DNA of 64,000 bases, from the NCBI GenBank assembly GCA_023053685.1, contig JALIGW010000002.1, positions 165,671,034-165,735,033 on the forward strand, read 5' to 3'. Positions 33,657 through 44,379 of this stretch are shown here, piece after piece. The notes under the pieces are model-generated. The model saw only the letters and a list, made by a program, of their open reading frames with translations, did not search any database and was not told where the DNA came from. The translations under genes and the position numbers were made by a program. Origin of the DNA: Diadophis punctatus similis. Its lineage: Eukaryota; Chordata; Lepidosauria; Squamata; Dipsadidae. Positions within the stretch are counted from its first letter, which is position 1. The number at the start of each line of letters is the position of its first letter.

Positions 33657-34306
33657 AAGATGAACTATCAAGATACAAAACGATGTGATGTTGAAATATA
33701 TTGGACGGATAGAGACTAATATGATTGTATTTTTTCTTTTCCCTATCTAATGATTACCTATGCAATATTTAGTTAAGTTTTATATAATTTTGAGGTTATT
33801 TTTAATGTTAATAATATTAGATATATATAGTTTGTTGAAGATTTGTTTATTCTTCTTTCATTTTCTTTTTTTGTTTATTGAAGTTAGTAAGTTAATTTAG
33901 AATAATATTATGTTATTAATATCATGACGAAATTTAATATTCGATGATCACTTATGTAACATTTAGTTAAGTTTTATCTTAGAAGTTATTTTTAATGTCA
34001 ATAATATCAGTTTAAGATTAGTGTATTTTATATTTAGTTATTACTTATGTAACATTTACTTTGTATAAGATAGAGGACTGAAGGGAGGAGGTAGGAGGTT
34101 TGTCTGTTTGTATTGTTAAAGAGTTTTCTCTTTCTTTCTTTCTTTTTTTTTCTTTTTTGTATCTTTACTATTGTATATAAATGCGATATATTAGCAGTGT
34201 ATAATCTGGAGTTGAAGTTTTTTAAAAAATAGTGTTCTTTTTTTCTTCTTTTTTTCTCTTTTTATTAACAATTTAAATTTATTATTATGCCCTGTATTAT
34301 CTCTGG

Positions 34307-34366
34307 GAAGTCCGGGGGGGGGGGGAGGTGGGGAGGGAAGGGGGTGGGTTCGGGGGGGGGGAGAAA
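34307..34366 (+). promoter_or_regulatory. G-rich polypurine tract in L1 3' region
   Basis: Several runs of five or more G within 60 bases are interrupted by A or T. Such tracts can form G-quadruplexes. They are a known feature of mammalian L1 3' UTRs. Confidence 0.75.
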
Positions 34367-34427
34367 AAAAAACAAAAATGTTTGTACTTTATATTTAATA
34401 TTTTGCTACTACTTATGTAATTCTGTA

Positions 34428-34455
34428 CTAATAAAACTTTTTGAATTTAAAAAAA
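34428..34455 (+). terminator. L1 polyadenylation signal and A tail
   Basis: AATAAA (in CTAATAAAACTTTTT) is followed by an A run that abuts the right copy of the target duplication. Confidence 0.85.
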
Positions 34456-34470
34456 AAAAGTTGTGGGTTC

Positions 34471-35985
34471 AAAATGGAAAATGTATCCCATTTCACAACG
34501 ATTGCCTTTTTATTCAGTTCATTTTAACACAATATGTTTATATATAATATGCATTGCTTCTCCATTGACATTAGAAACCGGGCAGGGTTGACATATTCAA
34601 TATCCAGGAAATTAGGCATCTAAAATGCTTAACATCAGATCACATTTAAATTCCATAGCAAAATGAAAAATACAGTACCTCTTCCAGTTTTGATTTTTTT
34701 AAACAATGTATGTCAAATGTATTTTTCAAGCCATGACTAAGTCATCAAGCCAGGGGCTGAATGAAGATTAAGCCAGAGGCTTCTGCCCCATTTGACTATA
34801 TTTGTAAAGACATGTCATTTCCACTCTGAACTCAAGAAATACATGCTTTTTTAAAGGACACTGTCAGTATAATAAATGGACAAATTTTCCTGGTATGTGC
34901 TGTGAAAGAACACCAGCATCCATTCCAAACCCTTGTGAAAGAATTCAGAAAACATGCAAATTCTGTCCTATCAGTAGCTCTTAGTCATTCTGCTAGAGGA
35001 AATTGCTCCTGCAGGGCCACTGCTTCAGTACATCATGTACATTAGCAGTTCTGCATTCTTCACCTCTTTCAAGCCAGAAGAATGTTCAAAACTTTCTCTT
35101 TAAAAAAAGGGGTTGTGACTTAGCACAGCTGGAAGCAAGCATTTTCGCTCACTTCTACTCAGCACATTGCAATACTCCCTGTGAGCTCACTGCATGCAAG
35201 TTGCCTAATAGCTGAGATAGCAGAGTAGAGGAATTTACTTTCGATCAGCAGTACTCATTTAATTAAACCTACATGCCTTTTGGACAAGGAGATAGCAAAA
35301 TTGGCTTGGAAGGGAAGTGGAGGAACCTGTGATTCCACAAATGTCCAACCAATTTACCAAAGAAAACAGGTTTATAATGTGAAGAAATTCAACCTTTCCC
35401 TTCGGTTATCTGTTGTTTTTACAAACCCTGACAGATAGGAAATTTCCTATCAAGAGGCGATTTAGGATCTTGCTTCCCTGAAGTCATTCGTACTTAGAAA
35501 ATAAAACCGAGATTCAATTCTAATTAACAAAATATTTATTTTAGTACAAAAGTAACAAAAGAATAAACCTTTAATAAGCTACATCATCTCAGCTAAGGAT
35601 TCACGTCTACTTCGGGCGAGGCATCGAAGGAGAAGAAAGTAGGAGGAGACAAAACTCCTGGAATGCACGCATGCGTAGTAAAACATATCACATGTCTGCT
35701 TGATTAGGAAATACAATAAACCTAGAAATAGTAGAGATGCACAACTGGCAATTATTCACATCGTGACAAACCCCGTCATTTCTCTGTGAGATTCTTACGA
35801 AGGTACAGTATATATACTGTACAGTCATACTACTAGCAATCATGCAAGGTCTTAATTGTGTTTCTATGAAGTTTTTTATTATTCCCTCTCTCATATGGAA
35901 AGGATCCAGTTCTTGCTGACATCAGTTTGAATAATCTTTACATTTTCTTACTAGTGTTTTTATCTCCCCTTCTTCCTCCTCAAAA
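34471..35985. other. Unassigned intergenic DNA
   Basis: No gene or clear repeat is recognised. Confidence 0.5.
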
Positions 35986-35993
35986 TCTTAGAA

Positions 35994-36126
35994 CAGGGAT
36001 GTCAAACTCGTGGCCCATGGCCCGGATGCATCACGTGCTGGCCACGCCCACCTCTGGTTTAGCAAAGGGGGAAAAGTTGCTCCACATCACGTGACAAGAA
36101 TGTGACGACGTGAGTTTCACACCCCT
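35994..36126. mobile_element. Short hAT element (CAGGGATGTC...) (133 bp)
   Basis: The ends CAGGGATGTCAAACTCG and GAGTTTCACACCCCTG are inverted repeats. The flanks TCTTAGAA and TCCTAGAA match at seven of eight. It joins directly onto the CR1 3' end. Confidence 0.82.
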
Positions 36127-36425
36127 GTCCTAGAATATAGAAATAATAGGGTTGGAAAGGACCTTGGAGGTCTTCTATATGATTCCAGATAAATGGAATC
36201 TGGATTCCAGATAAATGGAATCTGGATTCCAGATAAATGGAATCTGGATTCCAGATAAATGGAATATGGTATCCTATATGATTCCAAATAAATGGCTGTC
36301 TCTTCTTGAAAACCTCCAGTGATGAAGCATCCATAATTCTGCAGGCAAGGCATTCCACTGATTAATTGTTCTCACTGAAATTTCTCCTTAGTTTTAGGCT
36401 GGATCTTTCTTAAATAATCTTCCAC
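36127..36425 (-). mobile_element. CR1 LINE 3' UTR fragment
   Basis: On the plus strand AGGGTTGGAAAGGACCTTGG, GAGGTCTTCTA and AACCTCCAGTGATGAAGC are in the order seen in amniote CR1 3' ends, so sense is minus. A short motif in the middle has expanded into the 22-bp array. Confidence 0.8.
36182..36265. repeat. 22-bp tandem array inside CR1
   Basis: The unit GATTCCAGATAAATGGAATC plus TG occurs nearly perfectly about 3.5 to 4 times. Each unit is itself a near palindrome (GATTCCA...TGGAATC). Because 22 is not a multiple of three, all minus frames give a repeating peptide with 22-residue period, which explains the 78-99 codon frames here. Confidence 0.92.
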
Positions 36426-36438
36426 TGATACTCTAAGG

Positions 36439-36542
36439 GAGGGGTGTCAAACTCCTCTTTTTTCCCCTTTGCTAAACGGGGTGTGTGTGTGTGGCCAGCG
36501 CATGACGCATCCGGCCCACGGGCAGCGAGTTTGACACCCCTG
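36439..36542. mobile_element. Short hAT element (GAGGGGTGTC...) (104 bp)
   Basis: The left end is GAGGGGTGTCAAACTC and the right end is GAGTTTGACACCCCTG. The exact duplication CTCTAAGG is at 36431-36438 and 36543-36550. Confidence 0.88.
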
Positions 36543-36788
36543 CTCTAAGGACAAAACATAGAACACTGTTATCAACAACTTTGTGGGCAGAATCACCCTT
36601 ATTTCTCTCATCCTGCACAAGCATAATAAATATATTTAATATATTTGTATATGCATTGTATAATACATAAGTATGCAGTTGTATCTAGATATGTTGTAAT
36701 ATATTTTCTTTATAAAACTAAACATCTTTTAAAATCTCTATTCCGCTCCATTTTTATCAGATCAATGTTAATATTGTTCCCTCTAACC

Positions 36789-36980
36789 CAGTGGCCCCCA
36801 ACCTTTTCGGCACCAGGGACCTGTTCCGTGGAGAAAGTTTTTTCTGTGGCTTTGGAGGAGGGGGCGTGGTTTCGCATGCTGCCTGCATCCTGCTGATGGG
36901 GCTTTGCTTGTTTGTGCGGCCCAGTTGCTGGCATACTGCGGCCTAGTGTTGGTCCATGGACCAGGGGTTGGGGACCCCTG
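36789..36980. mobile_element. hAT element, CAGTGGTCCCCAACC type (192 bp)
   Basis: The ends are CAGTGGCCCCCAACCTTTT and GGGGTTGGGGACCCCTG. The flanks CTCTAACC and CCCTAACC match at seven of eight. The internal GGTCCATGGACCAGG matches Charlie-like non-autonomous hAT elements of amniotes. Confidence 0.82.
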
Positions 36981-36988
36981 CCCTAACC

Positions 36989-37789
36989 TACAAAGGATGT
37001 AAATTTTGGGCACAAATCAATTGCAAAGGCAAGACTGATCAAAATCAATATAATATGTATATTGTTGTTACTTTTTAGTGCAACTAGAAATGGAACTAAA
37101 TTCTCCTCTCTGTTTATTTGTCACTTTTTAAAATGGCACCCTAATTCCAAACTGATGAGTACAGATTTTTTTTAATTAAGTCTGTCCTCTTTATCAGTGT
37201 CATTTTTATTTAAGTTTAAAATACATTGACTGTAAACATATTCCAATTAAACAATGGTTTTGACTAACCCAGTGTAGAACTGGAATATAATTTACTGTAC
37301 ATATACGTTTACCTGACATACTTGGCCAGTTCTGGCATTAATTATAGATTACTGTTCATCCATTTGTGACAGAGCAAGGTAACAAGGCACTTTCATGACC
37401 ACCAGTATTTCCAGCCTCAACTTCAAAACAGTCTGAAACTAACCCACAATAATCTTCACTTCAGCCAGCCTCACCATACATTGATCTGCATCACCTTTTT
37501 AAAAAAATCTTGTTGTCAAACAGGAAATAGAAATATCCAATCAGTCTCCTGCTCTTTTGAGTATCTAGTCAGTTTCTCACACATATTCCATACAAAAAGA
37601 AATTACCGTAAGTCAAATGCTAGAACACTATCCTCTGCATAATTTTCAATAGGTTTTTTTTTTGTATGTGGCACATTGTCTGATGGTTTATCAAAAAATA
37701 TGAGAGCTTGCAATGTGATGGAACATCAGTTGTAAAAAAAATTACAGAAATTTACAATAACCAAAAAAAAAAAGCACTGACATCATCTA
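36989..37789. other. Unassigned intergenic DNA
   Basis: No gene or clear repeat is seen. Confidence 0.5.
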
Positions 37790-37920
37790 AAATGTTTCTG
37801 AATCTCAGTAACCTTAAGATGCATGGACCTCAACTCTCAGAATTCATGCTTTTTGGGTTTTGGGGAATTCTGGGAGCTGAAGTTCACACATCTTAAAGCT
37901 GCAGAGGTTGAGAAACACTG
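37790..37920. mobile_element. Worn palindromic hAT MITE
   Basis: The right end GAGGTTGAGAAACACTG is clear, and the arms CTCAACTCTCAGAATTC / GAATTCTGGGAGCTGAAG are complementary. The left terminus is diverged. The right arm joins the LINE fragment that follows. Confidence 0.65.
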
Positions 37921-38460
37921 CTCTAGAGGCGCATCCTTGGCATCACCTGGCATGACAAAGTATAGCGCAGTCTTGGATTGTGCTGGAATTTCTAGCATGT
38001 ATGCACTATTGAAACAGCGATGTCTTCGCTGGCTTGGGCATGTCGTGAGAATGGATGATGGTCAGATTCTGAAAGATCTTCTGTATGGAGAATTAGTGCA
38101 GGGAAAGCGCCCCAGAGGGAGACCACAGCTGCAATATAAGGATAGCTGTAAGAGGGATTTAAAGGCCTTGGGAATGGACATTAACAGCTGGGAAACCTTT
38201 ATCTCTGATCGTTCAGCTTGGAGGCTAAAGACGCAGCATGGCCTTCTCCATTTTGAGGAGACACTTGTTCGGCAGGCTGAGGCAAAGAGGCAGTCCCGGA
38301 ACCAGTGAAATTCGGGGGCCAGGCAGGGGACAGAATGGATCTGCCCTCAGTATAGAAGGGATTGCCACTCTCGGATTGGCCTTTTTAGCCACCCTAGATG
38401 CTGTTTTAGGAACTCTTTCCAGAGCACAATACAATAGTCTTTCGAGACTGAAGGTTGCCA
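37921..38460 (+). mobile_element. Non-LTR retrotransposon ORF2 C-terminal fragment
   Basis: The frame reads CLRWLGHVVRMDDGQILKDL, GKRPRGRPQLQYKDSCKRDL and WETFISDRSAWRLK, the usual C-terminal block of RTE/R4-like LINEs. It is open for about 110 residues, to 38308, so it is not very old. The tail reads CAATAGTCTTTCGAGACTGA. The clade is uncertain. Confidence 0.75.
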
Positions 38461-39795
38461 ATGATGAAGTCTTATTTTACTGCATTCATTTTTTTAATAT
38501 AAAAATGATCTCTCACTGGACAGTAAAATATGTTTTTAACAATAAATAAATAAATAAATACTAGATATAACTCAAAAATGTGGCCCTACAGTCTATATGC
38601 CTATGGCTGACCATAGCTAAAATGTATTTTTAACTTTTAGAGTTATTTGTTTTGGTTTATAAACTCTGTAAATGTATTCTAATCTAATGTTTGATAAACA
38701 TTTGTAATCTTTAGTGCCCTTGTCACAAGATGTCATCCAGAACGTGTAAATCCACTAATAAACATTTCTCAAGAACTTTAAGGTTTGTTTCCTCTATTTT
38801 TGGTTACTCCATGAGCTTATCCCCCAGTCACGTAAAAGAGCAACTTGGTATGCGCAGAACCATTTATAGTGGGGAAACAAATCAGGAGAAATGGTTTAAT
38901 TCCATTTTTTCTGCATTGTTCTTCATTTCCCATTTCATTTTTTTAAAAATGAAAACAAATAAATTGTAGATTCAGTTTCTAAAACTCCATGTATCATCTA
39001 GTTTAATCCTTAGTTTTACCATCTCGGCTTTCTGTTATGTAGCCTATATATGAATTACCCACTTTGATTACCCATAGCATGAATAAGGCCTAAGTGTTTT
39101 ACATCATTTCTAAAAAAACAAAGAAACTGATAGTGCTGGAAGATTGTATGAGTAGTCTTTTACAATACACTTGCATAGGCCACAAATACTGGCTTCTGTT
39201 TGTTTAGCAGGAACATGAAGCGGTTCTTATCTGAATAATATTATTTGCATTTCAGCTGAACTTTTCTTTCTTTCACTGTTTGTTCTTTACGTGACACAAT
39301 GTTCCTTGTCAGCAATAGGAGGTCTAGTTTCATACACTCTGGAGTGTTTTATATGTTTCAGTTACCTTAACAGGAATGAATTATTTCTAAATAAAAGCTT
39401 ATTGGGATAATGGCCTCCCCCCCCCCCCATTTCACAAAATTGGCTCCAAGCCTGCTTATGTAAATCTATCCTGGCTGTCTCTATTTTGGATGTGTGTATT
39501 TGGATGGGGGGGAAATCTTCATTCTTGAAAAACAGAAGAAGGCTCCTTTATCTGTATAATATAACCGCTACAAGAATAAAGCATTTATAAGTTTTGTATG
39601 GCGTTGTAATCCGAGATAAAAATTGTAGATTTTATACTGAGGGCAGGTGTACTTGTGCACTTAAATTAAAATTCCACCCACTTATCTTTGAGTTGGCAAA
39701 AAAAAAAGCACTGGCATAAAATTAGTTGTCCCCACTGCCAATCCCTATCTTGTTTCTGTTGCATCTGATCTGTGTCCCTGCTGAATGGTGCTATC
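38461..39795. other. Unassigned intergenic DNA
   Basis: AT-rich sequence with a short (AATA)n near 38543-38562. I see no gene. Confidence 0.5.
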
Positions 39796-39800
39796 CTGAT

Positions 39801-40235
39801 TTAGTTTAGTTTAGTTTATTTGTTTGTCAAACATGTACAAGATAGCAGGTATTTGTATAAAGATAAACAAAAGCAAAGTAGGTACAGGTAAATTTGGACA
39901 ATAGGATTGTAGGACAGGAATGGTAGGCACAGTGGTGCGCTTATTCACGCCCCTTACAGACCTCTTAGGAATGGGGTGAGGCCGACTGTAGACAGTCTAA
40001 GGTTAAAGCTTTGGGGGTTTGGGGAAGAAGCCACAGAGTCAGGTAGTGCATTCCAGGCATTGATCACTCTGTTGCTGAAGTCGTATTTTCTGCAGTCGAG
40101 TTTGGAGCGGTTTACATTAAGTTTGTATCTATTGTGTGCTCGTGTATTGTTGCGGTTGACGCTGAAGTAGTCATTAACAGGTAGGACATTGTGGTAGATG
40201 ATTTTATGAACTACATTTGTCAGTGGGTCAATCAT
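39801..40235 (-). mobile_element. L3/CR1-group LINE 3' fragment with coding end
   Basis: The minus frame from 40235 reads VNDYFSVNRNNTRAHNRYKL, KLDCRKYDFSNRVINAWNAL and LRLSTVGLTPFLRGL, the end of a non-LTR reverse transcriptase ORF. The 3' end carries a (TTTAG)n tail at 39801-39820. It is the best coding copy of the family seen at 28448, 45934, 56651 and 57866. Confidence 0.8.
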
Positions 40236-40239
40236 AATG

Positions 40240-41014
40240 GGAAAGGGGAAGTAAGAGGGGAAGTTTTCTCTTCTCCTCTGATTTTGTGCTGTGCCTTTTC
40301 ATCAAAGATTTCCCCCCTCCCCTAATCAGGGCCCTGTAGCAGGTCTGGGACAGATTTTTCTCTCTAAACCGAATGTCTCTTCTTCCTTCTATGCCACATT
40401 TTGGCATGTTAAAATTGCACAAAGGGTTGCGGTTGGAGCGTAGTGGTCTTTCAGTGTCGTCTGTAGGGTCATCCATGAATGGATTCAATGTCGGTGGGTG
40501 CTACAAGAGTCTGTGCCATCTTGTAGATTTTGGGGTCGCAGTAGGTGAGGAACAGAGCCCTCTTTTGATTGTTGGGTAGGTCCTGGAAATTGTTGGCCTC
40601 CAGGAACATGCGGAATCGGCTCATGTAAGTGTGCCATTCCTCCGTCTTTGGGTTGAAGATTGCTGGAGCGGGGGAGGTGTGAGTAGCCATCCTCAGGTTG
40701 GCCGGAGCAGGATAATCCTTGCTTCAAGATGGCCACGGATGCCACGTGGTGCCTTTGTTCTGTTGTCCTTCTTCAAGATCCCACCTTCGTCGCCAGTTTT
40801 AGATGTGGGCGTGAAAGAAGGAACCAGATGTGAGAACAGTTCAGCACCTTTTATTCTCCTAGCTGTTAGCAATACGAACTGCTGGCAGGCTGCAGGGAAG
40901 CCACCTTTATAGGCATCCCCGTAGCCTAGCCGGCCACTGACAGTGGTTTATTTCTCCCGCCGCAAGATTATCCAATCAATGGCGGTTATGCAAATCTGTG
41001 CTATGTACGTAACA
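40240..41014 (-). mobile_element. Second Gypsy element: 5' LTR plus truncated gag
   Basis: On the minus strand an LTR (41014 down to about 40797) starts TGTTACGTAC and carries TATAAAGG and AATAAAAG. It is followed by a primer site, TGGCGACGAAGG, then gag. The element ends abruptly at about 40240 against the L3 fragment. There is no 3' LTR. Confidence 0.8.
40250..40690 (-). pseudogene. gag: Gypsy gag fragment
   Basis: Starting at the ATG at 40690, the frame reads FNPKTEEWHTYMSRFRMFLE and NNQKRALFLTYCDPKIYKMA, similar to gag of the element at 15410 (FDPAREKWDSYMRHFECFLE). Similarity continues in another frame past 40469 (LKDHYAPT-like), so there is a frameshift, and it then fades. Confidence 0.8.
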
Positions 41015-41994
41015 GTCCCTTTCAGCTCTGTTATTCTGTTCTGTTCTATTCATTTACAGTATTTGCAACAAGTATAAAGAGAGCTCTGCTTAAACCATGT
41101 GTTTGAAAGAAACAGAGCATATTTTGGCTCACTAATGCAAGCCCATTTCATGCTTATTTCATTCTGTGCAGCCTAGAAGTTCTACAGTAATCTAGAAATC
41201 ACAAGCTGGTAGGCTATTGTAAGCTTCCTATCAACTAGAATGCAGTGAGATGTACTGCCATATAGTCCAGAGAGAAGTGTTCACATTTCTTAAAGATTAC
41301 TATGTGCAAAAGGAAGCAGATCTATTTGTCAGGCTGAAGCCATTTTATTTGGATTCTTTGCCCTGCCGCACTATATACTACTATATTATGCATTTTCTAT
41401 TGTGGGAAAATGGGTGGGGGGATAGTATGAGGTTGTTAGCATGTAGCCGTAACAAATTCTTTTCTAGAAAGCCAAGATCATCCTTTGTCGCTGAGCTTCT
41501 GCACCTGTACAGAAGGAGATGGGTGGAATCTGCCAGCGTGGCACTTGGAGATTGGAGAATGTGATGGACTTGTGGGTGTGGGGCCAAGGGTTTGAACTTT
41601 CAGCTGGGTCGTGAAACCCTGGGGACTTCAGATTCGGGTTTCACCCAGATGTACCAACATGGCTCTAATAATAAATTGGGACTTTGAGGAATACTTTGAC
41701 TCGGACTCTGATTTAATTTTGGACGCTACTTGGAACCCTGACACTATTCTTGCTAAAACAATCAGAGGATTGAATTTTTTTTAAAAAGGGGCATAAGGTT
41801 GAGAATTATGAACTATTAAGTAGTGGAAAAATCCATTGAGTAAAGTAACAGACTCCCATTTGAGTTTTTTTAGAAGATATTTGGAATTGAGTGGCACACA
41901 AATGTAATTAATAATAATAACAAAGATTGTTTAGTCTTGTGTACATGTGTGCATATGTGTATGCATAATTAATTTTATATCATTATATATAAAA
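41015..41994. other. Unassigned DNA, possible old LTR-like piece
   Basis: The stretch 41560-41760 (GGTTTCACCCAGATGTACC, then AATAATAAATTGGG) has an LTR-like feel, but I see no matching copy or duplication. The 104-codon frame at 41250-41564 is unrecognised. Confidence 0.4.
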
Positions 41995-42220
41995 GAACCG
42001 TGGTGGCGCAGTTATTAGAAGGCAGTATTGCAGGCTAATTCTGCCAACTGCCAGGAGTTCGATCCTGACCAGCTCAAGGCTGACTCAGCCTTCCATCCTT
42101 CCGAGGTCAGTAAAATGGGGACCCATATTGTTGGGGGCAATATGCTGACTCTGTAAACTGCTTGGAGAGGACTGTAAAGCATTATGAAGTGATATATAAT
42201 TTTAAGTACTATTGCTATTA
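41995..42220 (+). mobile_element. tRNA-derived SINE with (CTATTG)n tail
   Basis: It has GAACCGTGGTGGCGCAG, GGAGTTCGATCC (B-box-like), CCTTCCATCCTTCCGAGGTC and a short CTATTGCTATTA tail, followed by a CA run (42225-42241). Confidence 0.82.
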
Positions 42221-42243
42221 TAAACACACACACACACACACAT

Positions 42244-42634
42244 AGACCTCAACTTACGACCATAATTGAGCCCATAATTTTTGTTGTGAAACAAAAAAAT
42301 TGTTAATTGAGTTTTGCTCCATTTCCCAACCTTTCTTGCCACAGTTGTTAAATGAATCACTGCAGTTGTTAATGTAATAACACAGTTGTTAAGTGAATCT
42401 GGCTTTCCCATTGACTTTGCCTGCCAGAAGGTGACAAAAGGTGATCACAACACCACCGGATACTGCAATTGTCATAAATATGAATCAGTTGCCAAGCATC
42501 TGAATTTTGATCATATGACTATGGAGATGCTGCAATGGTTGTAAGCGTGAAAAATGATTATAAGTCACTTTTTTCAGTGCCATTATAATTTTGAATGGTC
42601 ACTAAATGGATTGTTATAAGTTGAGGACTACCTG
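42244..42634. mobile_element. TA-flanked transposon, TACAGGTAGTCC family, copy 2 (inverted)
   Basis: It ends AGTTGAGGACTACCTG next to TA at 42635. The left end is eroded into a CA microsatellite. CACAGTTGTTAAATGAATC and TTGCCACAGTTG mirror copies 1 and 3 in reverse orientation. Confidence 0.75.
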
Positions 42635-42636
42635 TA

Positions 42637-43630
42637 TTTATAATAAGCAGAGTTTATAAATTGATCATGTTAGACTAAACTACTGTATAAGCAAAAACAC
42701 TGAAGAAATTGCAACAGAATTTCCTGGTCTTTGTCTGGTGATTGCAATAGCATACAAATCAATCAATAAAATAGATAAAATATCATTTTTATTTCTATTT
42801 CACTGCAAGCTTTTTAAAAAGATTCTTAAAATCAGCCAGCTGAACTTGACCAATCCAGAAGAGTAAATATGAGATAAGATGCATAAGCAGGACAGCTGTC
42901 TGGATATAGATTGGTTTAATCCTGAATGCCTTATTAAACAATGGAGACCTATCTCTCAAAGCACGGGGTTACTTTGAAACCTGAACAACATGTAATAGCA
43001 GCATGATAAGTTCATTTAGCTTTCTGGTCATAATAGATTGTTACAGTGTGATATATTACTCTTGAATTGGATGAATGCTAGTCAGAAATTCACTGATCAA
43101 ACCTGCAAGAACATTGTGTCCTGAATGTTTATATATTCAATTTCTGTAATTTTATAATTAATTCTTATTCTATGAGGTAAATATGTTCCAGATTTCTAAG
43201 CACGTGCCTCTTTCAGGTCTGTAAAGTTCACTCACCCACAAGTGCTTTAGTTGCGACCCCATTTCTGCTGAGTAGATGCATAGAACATGAGTCACAGTGA
43301 TGATGTACATCAAACACAAGAGCAGGAAGAGTAGTCAAAATCTTTCAGCCTGATTTGTCTTGTGCCATGTCAGGGTAACTCTAGAAAAGCGAATAAATTA
43401 TATGACATTGCCTTATAAAAAGATCTGGCTTTTTGCTTTAGAATTTGTGTTAGTTGTTGAAACATTATCATGTGATAAGGTGTGATGATTTTGTGTTTCA
43501 TCCTTCTTAGGACTGGCTAGCTTTCATTCTTCATGATCATAAGAGCTGCCCCAGGTAAACTATGCTGGGGTCATCATAAAGTGGCACATAACTTTAAACC
43601 ATCTTCCAATGGGGCTTTTTTCTTATAACG
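42637..43630. other. Unassigned intergenic DNA
   Basis: No gene or clear repeat is seen. Confidence 0.5.
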
Positions 43631-43638
43631 GTTCAAAG

Positions 43639-43783
43639 CAGGGGTGGGCAAACTACAGCTCTTTGAGGACCTGTGGACTTCAACTCCCAGAATTCCTGAG
43701 CCAGCATGCATGCATGGCTGGCTCAGGAATTCTGGGAGTTGAAGTCCACAGGTCCTCAAAGAGCTGTAGTTTGCCTACCCCTG
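43639..43783. mobile_element. Palindromic hAT MITE, near-perfect hairpin (145 bp)
   Basis: The arms from CAGGGGTGGGCAAACTAC to the centre at ATGCATGCATG are almost fully complementary to the right half, which ends GTAGTTTGCCTACCCCTG. The exact duplication GTTCAAAG is at 43631-43638 and 43784-43791. The near identity of the arms suggests a recent insertion. Confidence 0.95.
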
Positions 43784-43817
43784 GTTCAAAGGACAAGACT
43801 TTCACAAGCCTTTAAAA

Positions 43818-43938
43818 TAGTGCTCTCCAAACTTGGCAACTTTAAGGCTTGTGGACTTCAACTCCCAGAATTCCCCAGCCAGCCAACTTGTGGAGTTGAA
43901 ATCCACAGGTCTTAAAGTTGCCAAGTTTGGAGACCCTA
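43818..43938. mobile_element. Palindromic hAT MITE (121 bp)
   Basis: The ends are TAGTGCTCTCCAAACTTGG and CCAAGTTTGGAGACCCTA. The exact duplication CTTTAAAA is at 43810-43817 and 43939-43946. Confidence 0.88.
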
Positions 43939-44231
43939 CTTTAAAATGAGACAAAGAACAGTTCGTTCCCAGGGCATGGCATACCGTAGCCACAACCCAC
44001 AACTTCCCCTTTTACATTTGTGTCTTACAATTTCTCAGGGACTTCTATAAACTCAAATGCAATCCGACAAGTGTCAGCTCACAAATTAGCATAATTAATA
44101 CAGAGTTCCACATTGTTAGATTTTTTTGCCTGTTGTTGTATATCTTCTCAGGGTTTGGGATGTGACAGAATGGCTGAAAAAACCAAGCCACGTTTCTGAT
44201 GTGAAGAAAGGGAGGACAATTCTACCTAGAC

Positions 44232-44371
44232 CAGGGGTGTCAAACTCGCGCCGTCATGTTGTTGTCATGTGACATAAAAGTCACGTGACTTTTTACCCTT
44301 CGCTAAACCGAGGATGGACGTGGCCATTGCATGACGCATCTGGCCCACGGGTTGCGAGTTTGACACCCCTG
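44232..44371. mobile_element. Short hAT element (CAGGGGTGTC...) (140 bp)
   Basis: The ends are CAGGGGTGTCAAACTCGC and GCGAGTTTGACACCCCTG. The flanks ACCTAGAC and ACCTAGAG match at seven of eight. Confidence 0.88.
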
Positions 44372-44379
44372 ACCTAGAG

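Larger units (their letters stand above)
31898..34470 (+). mobile_element. L1-derived element carrying ORF1 only
   Basis: The insert (31913-34455) lies between copies of a 15-bp duplication, AAAAGTTGTGGGTTC, at 31898-31912 and 34456-34470. In order there is a GC-rich 5' region (31913-32588), ORF1 (32589-33656), an AT-rich 3' region with a G-rich polypurine tract, an AATAAA signal and a poly-A tail. There is no trace of ORF2, which in L1 encodes endonuclease and reverse transcriptase, so it must have moved in trans. Confidence 0.85.

Noticed and set aside
36182..36265. CRISPR-like array
   Set aside because: The repeats are directly adjacent with no spacers, and the context is a vertebrate CR1 LINE.
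36059..36358. Repetitive secreted peptide (FIWNPDSIYLES-like)
   Set aside because: It is translation of the 22-bp tandem array in CR1. The 22-residue period follows from three frames of a 22-bp unit.
41560..41760. A solo LTR
   Set aside because: It has an AATAAA-like signal and LTR-like composition, but no TG...CA ends, duplication or second copy could be found.
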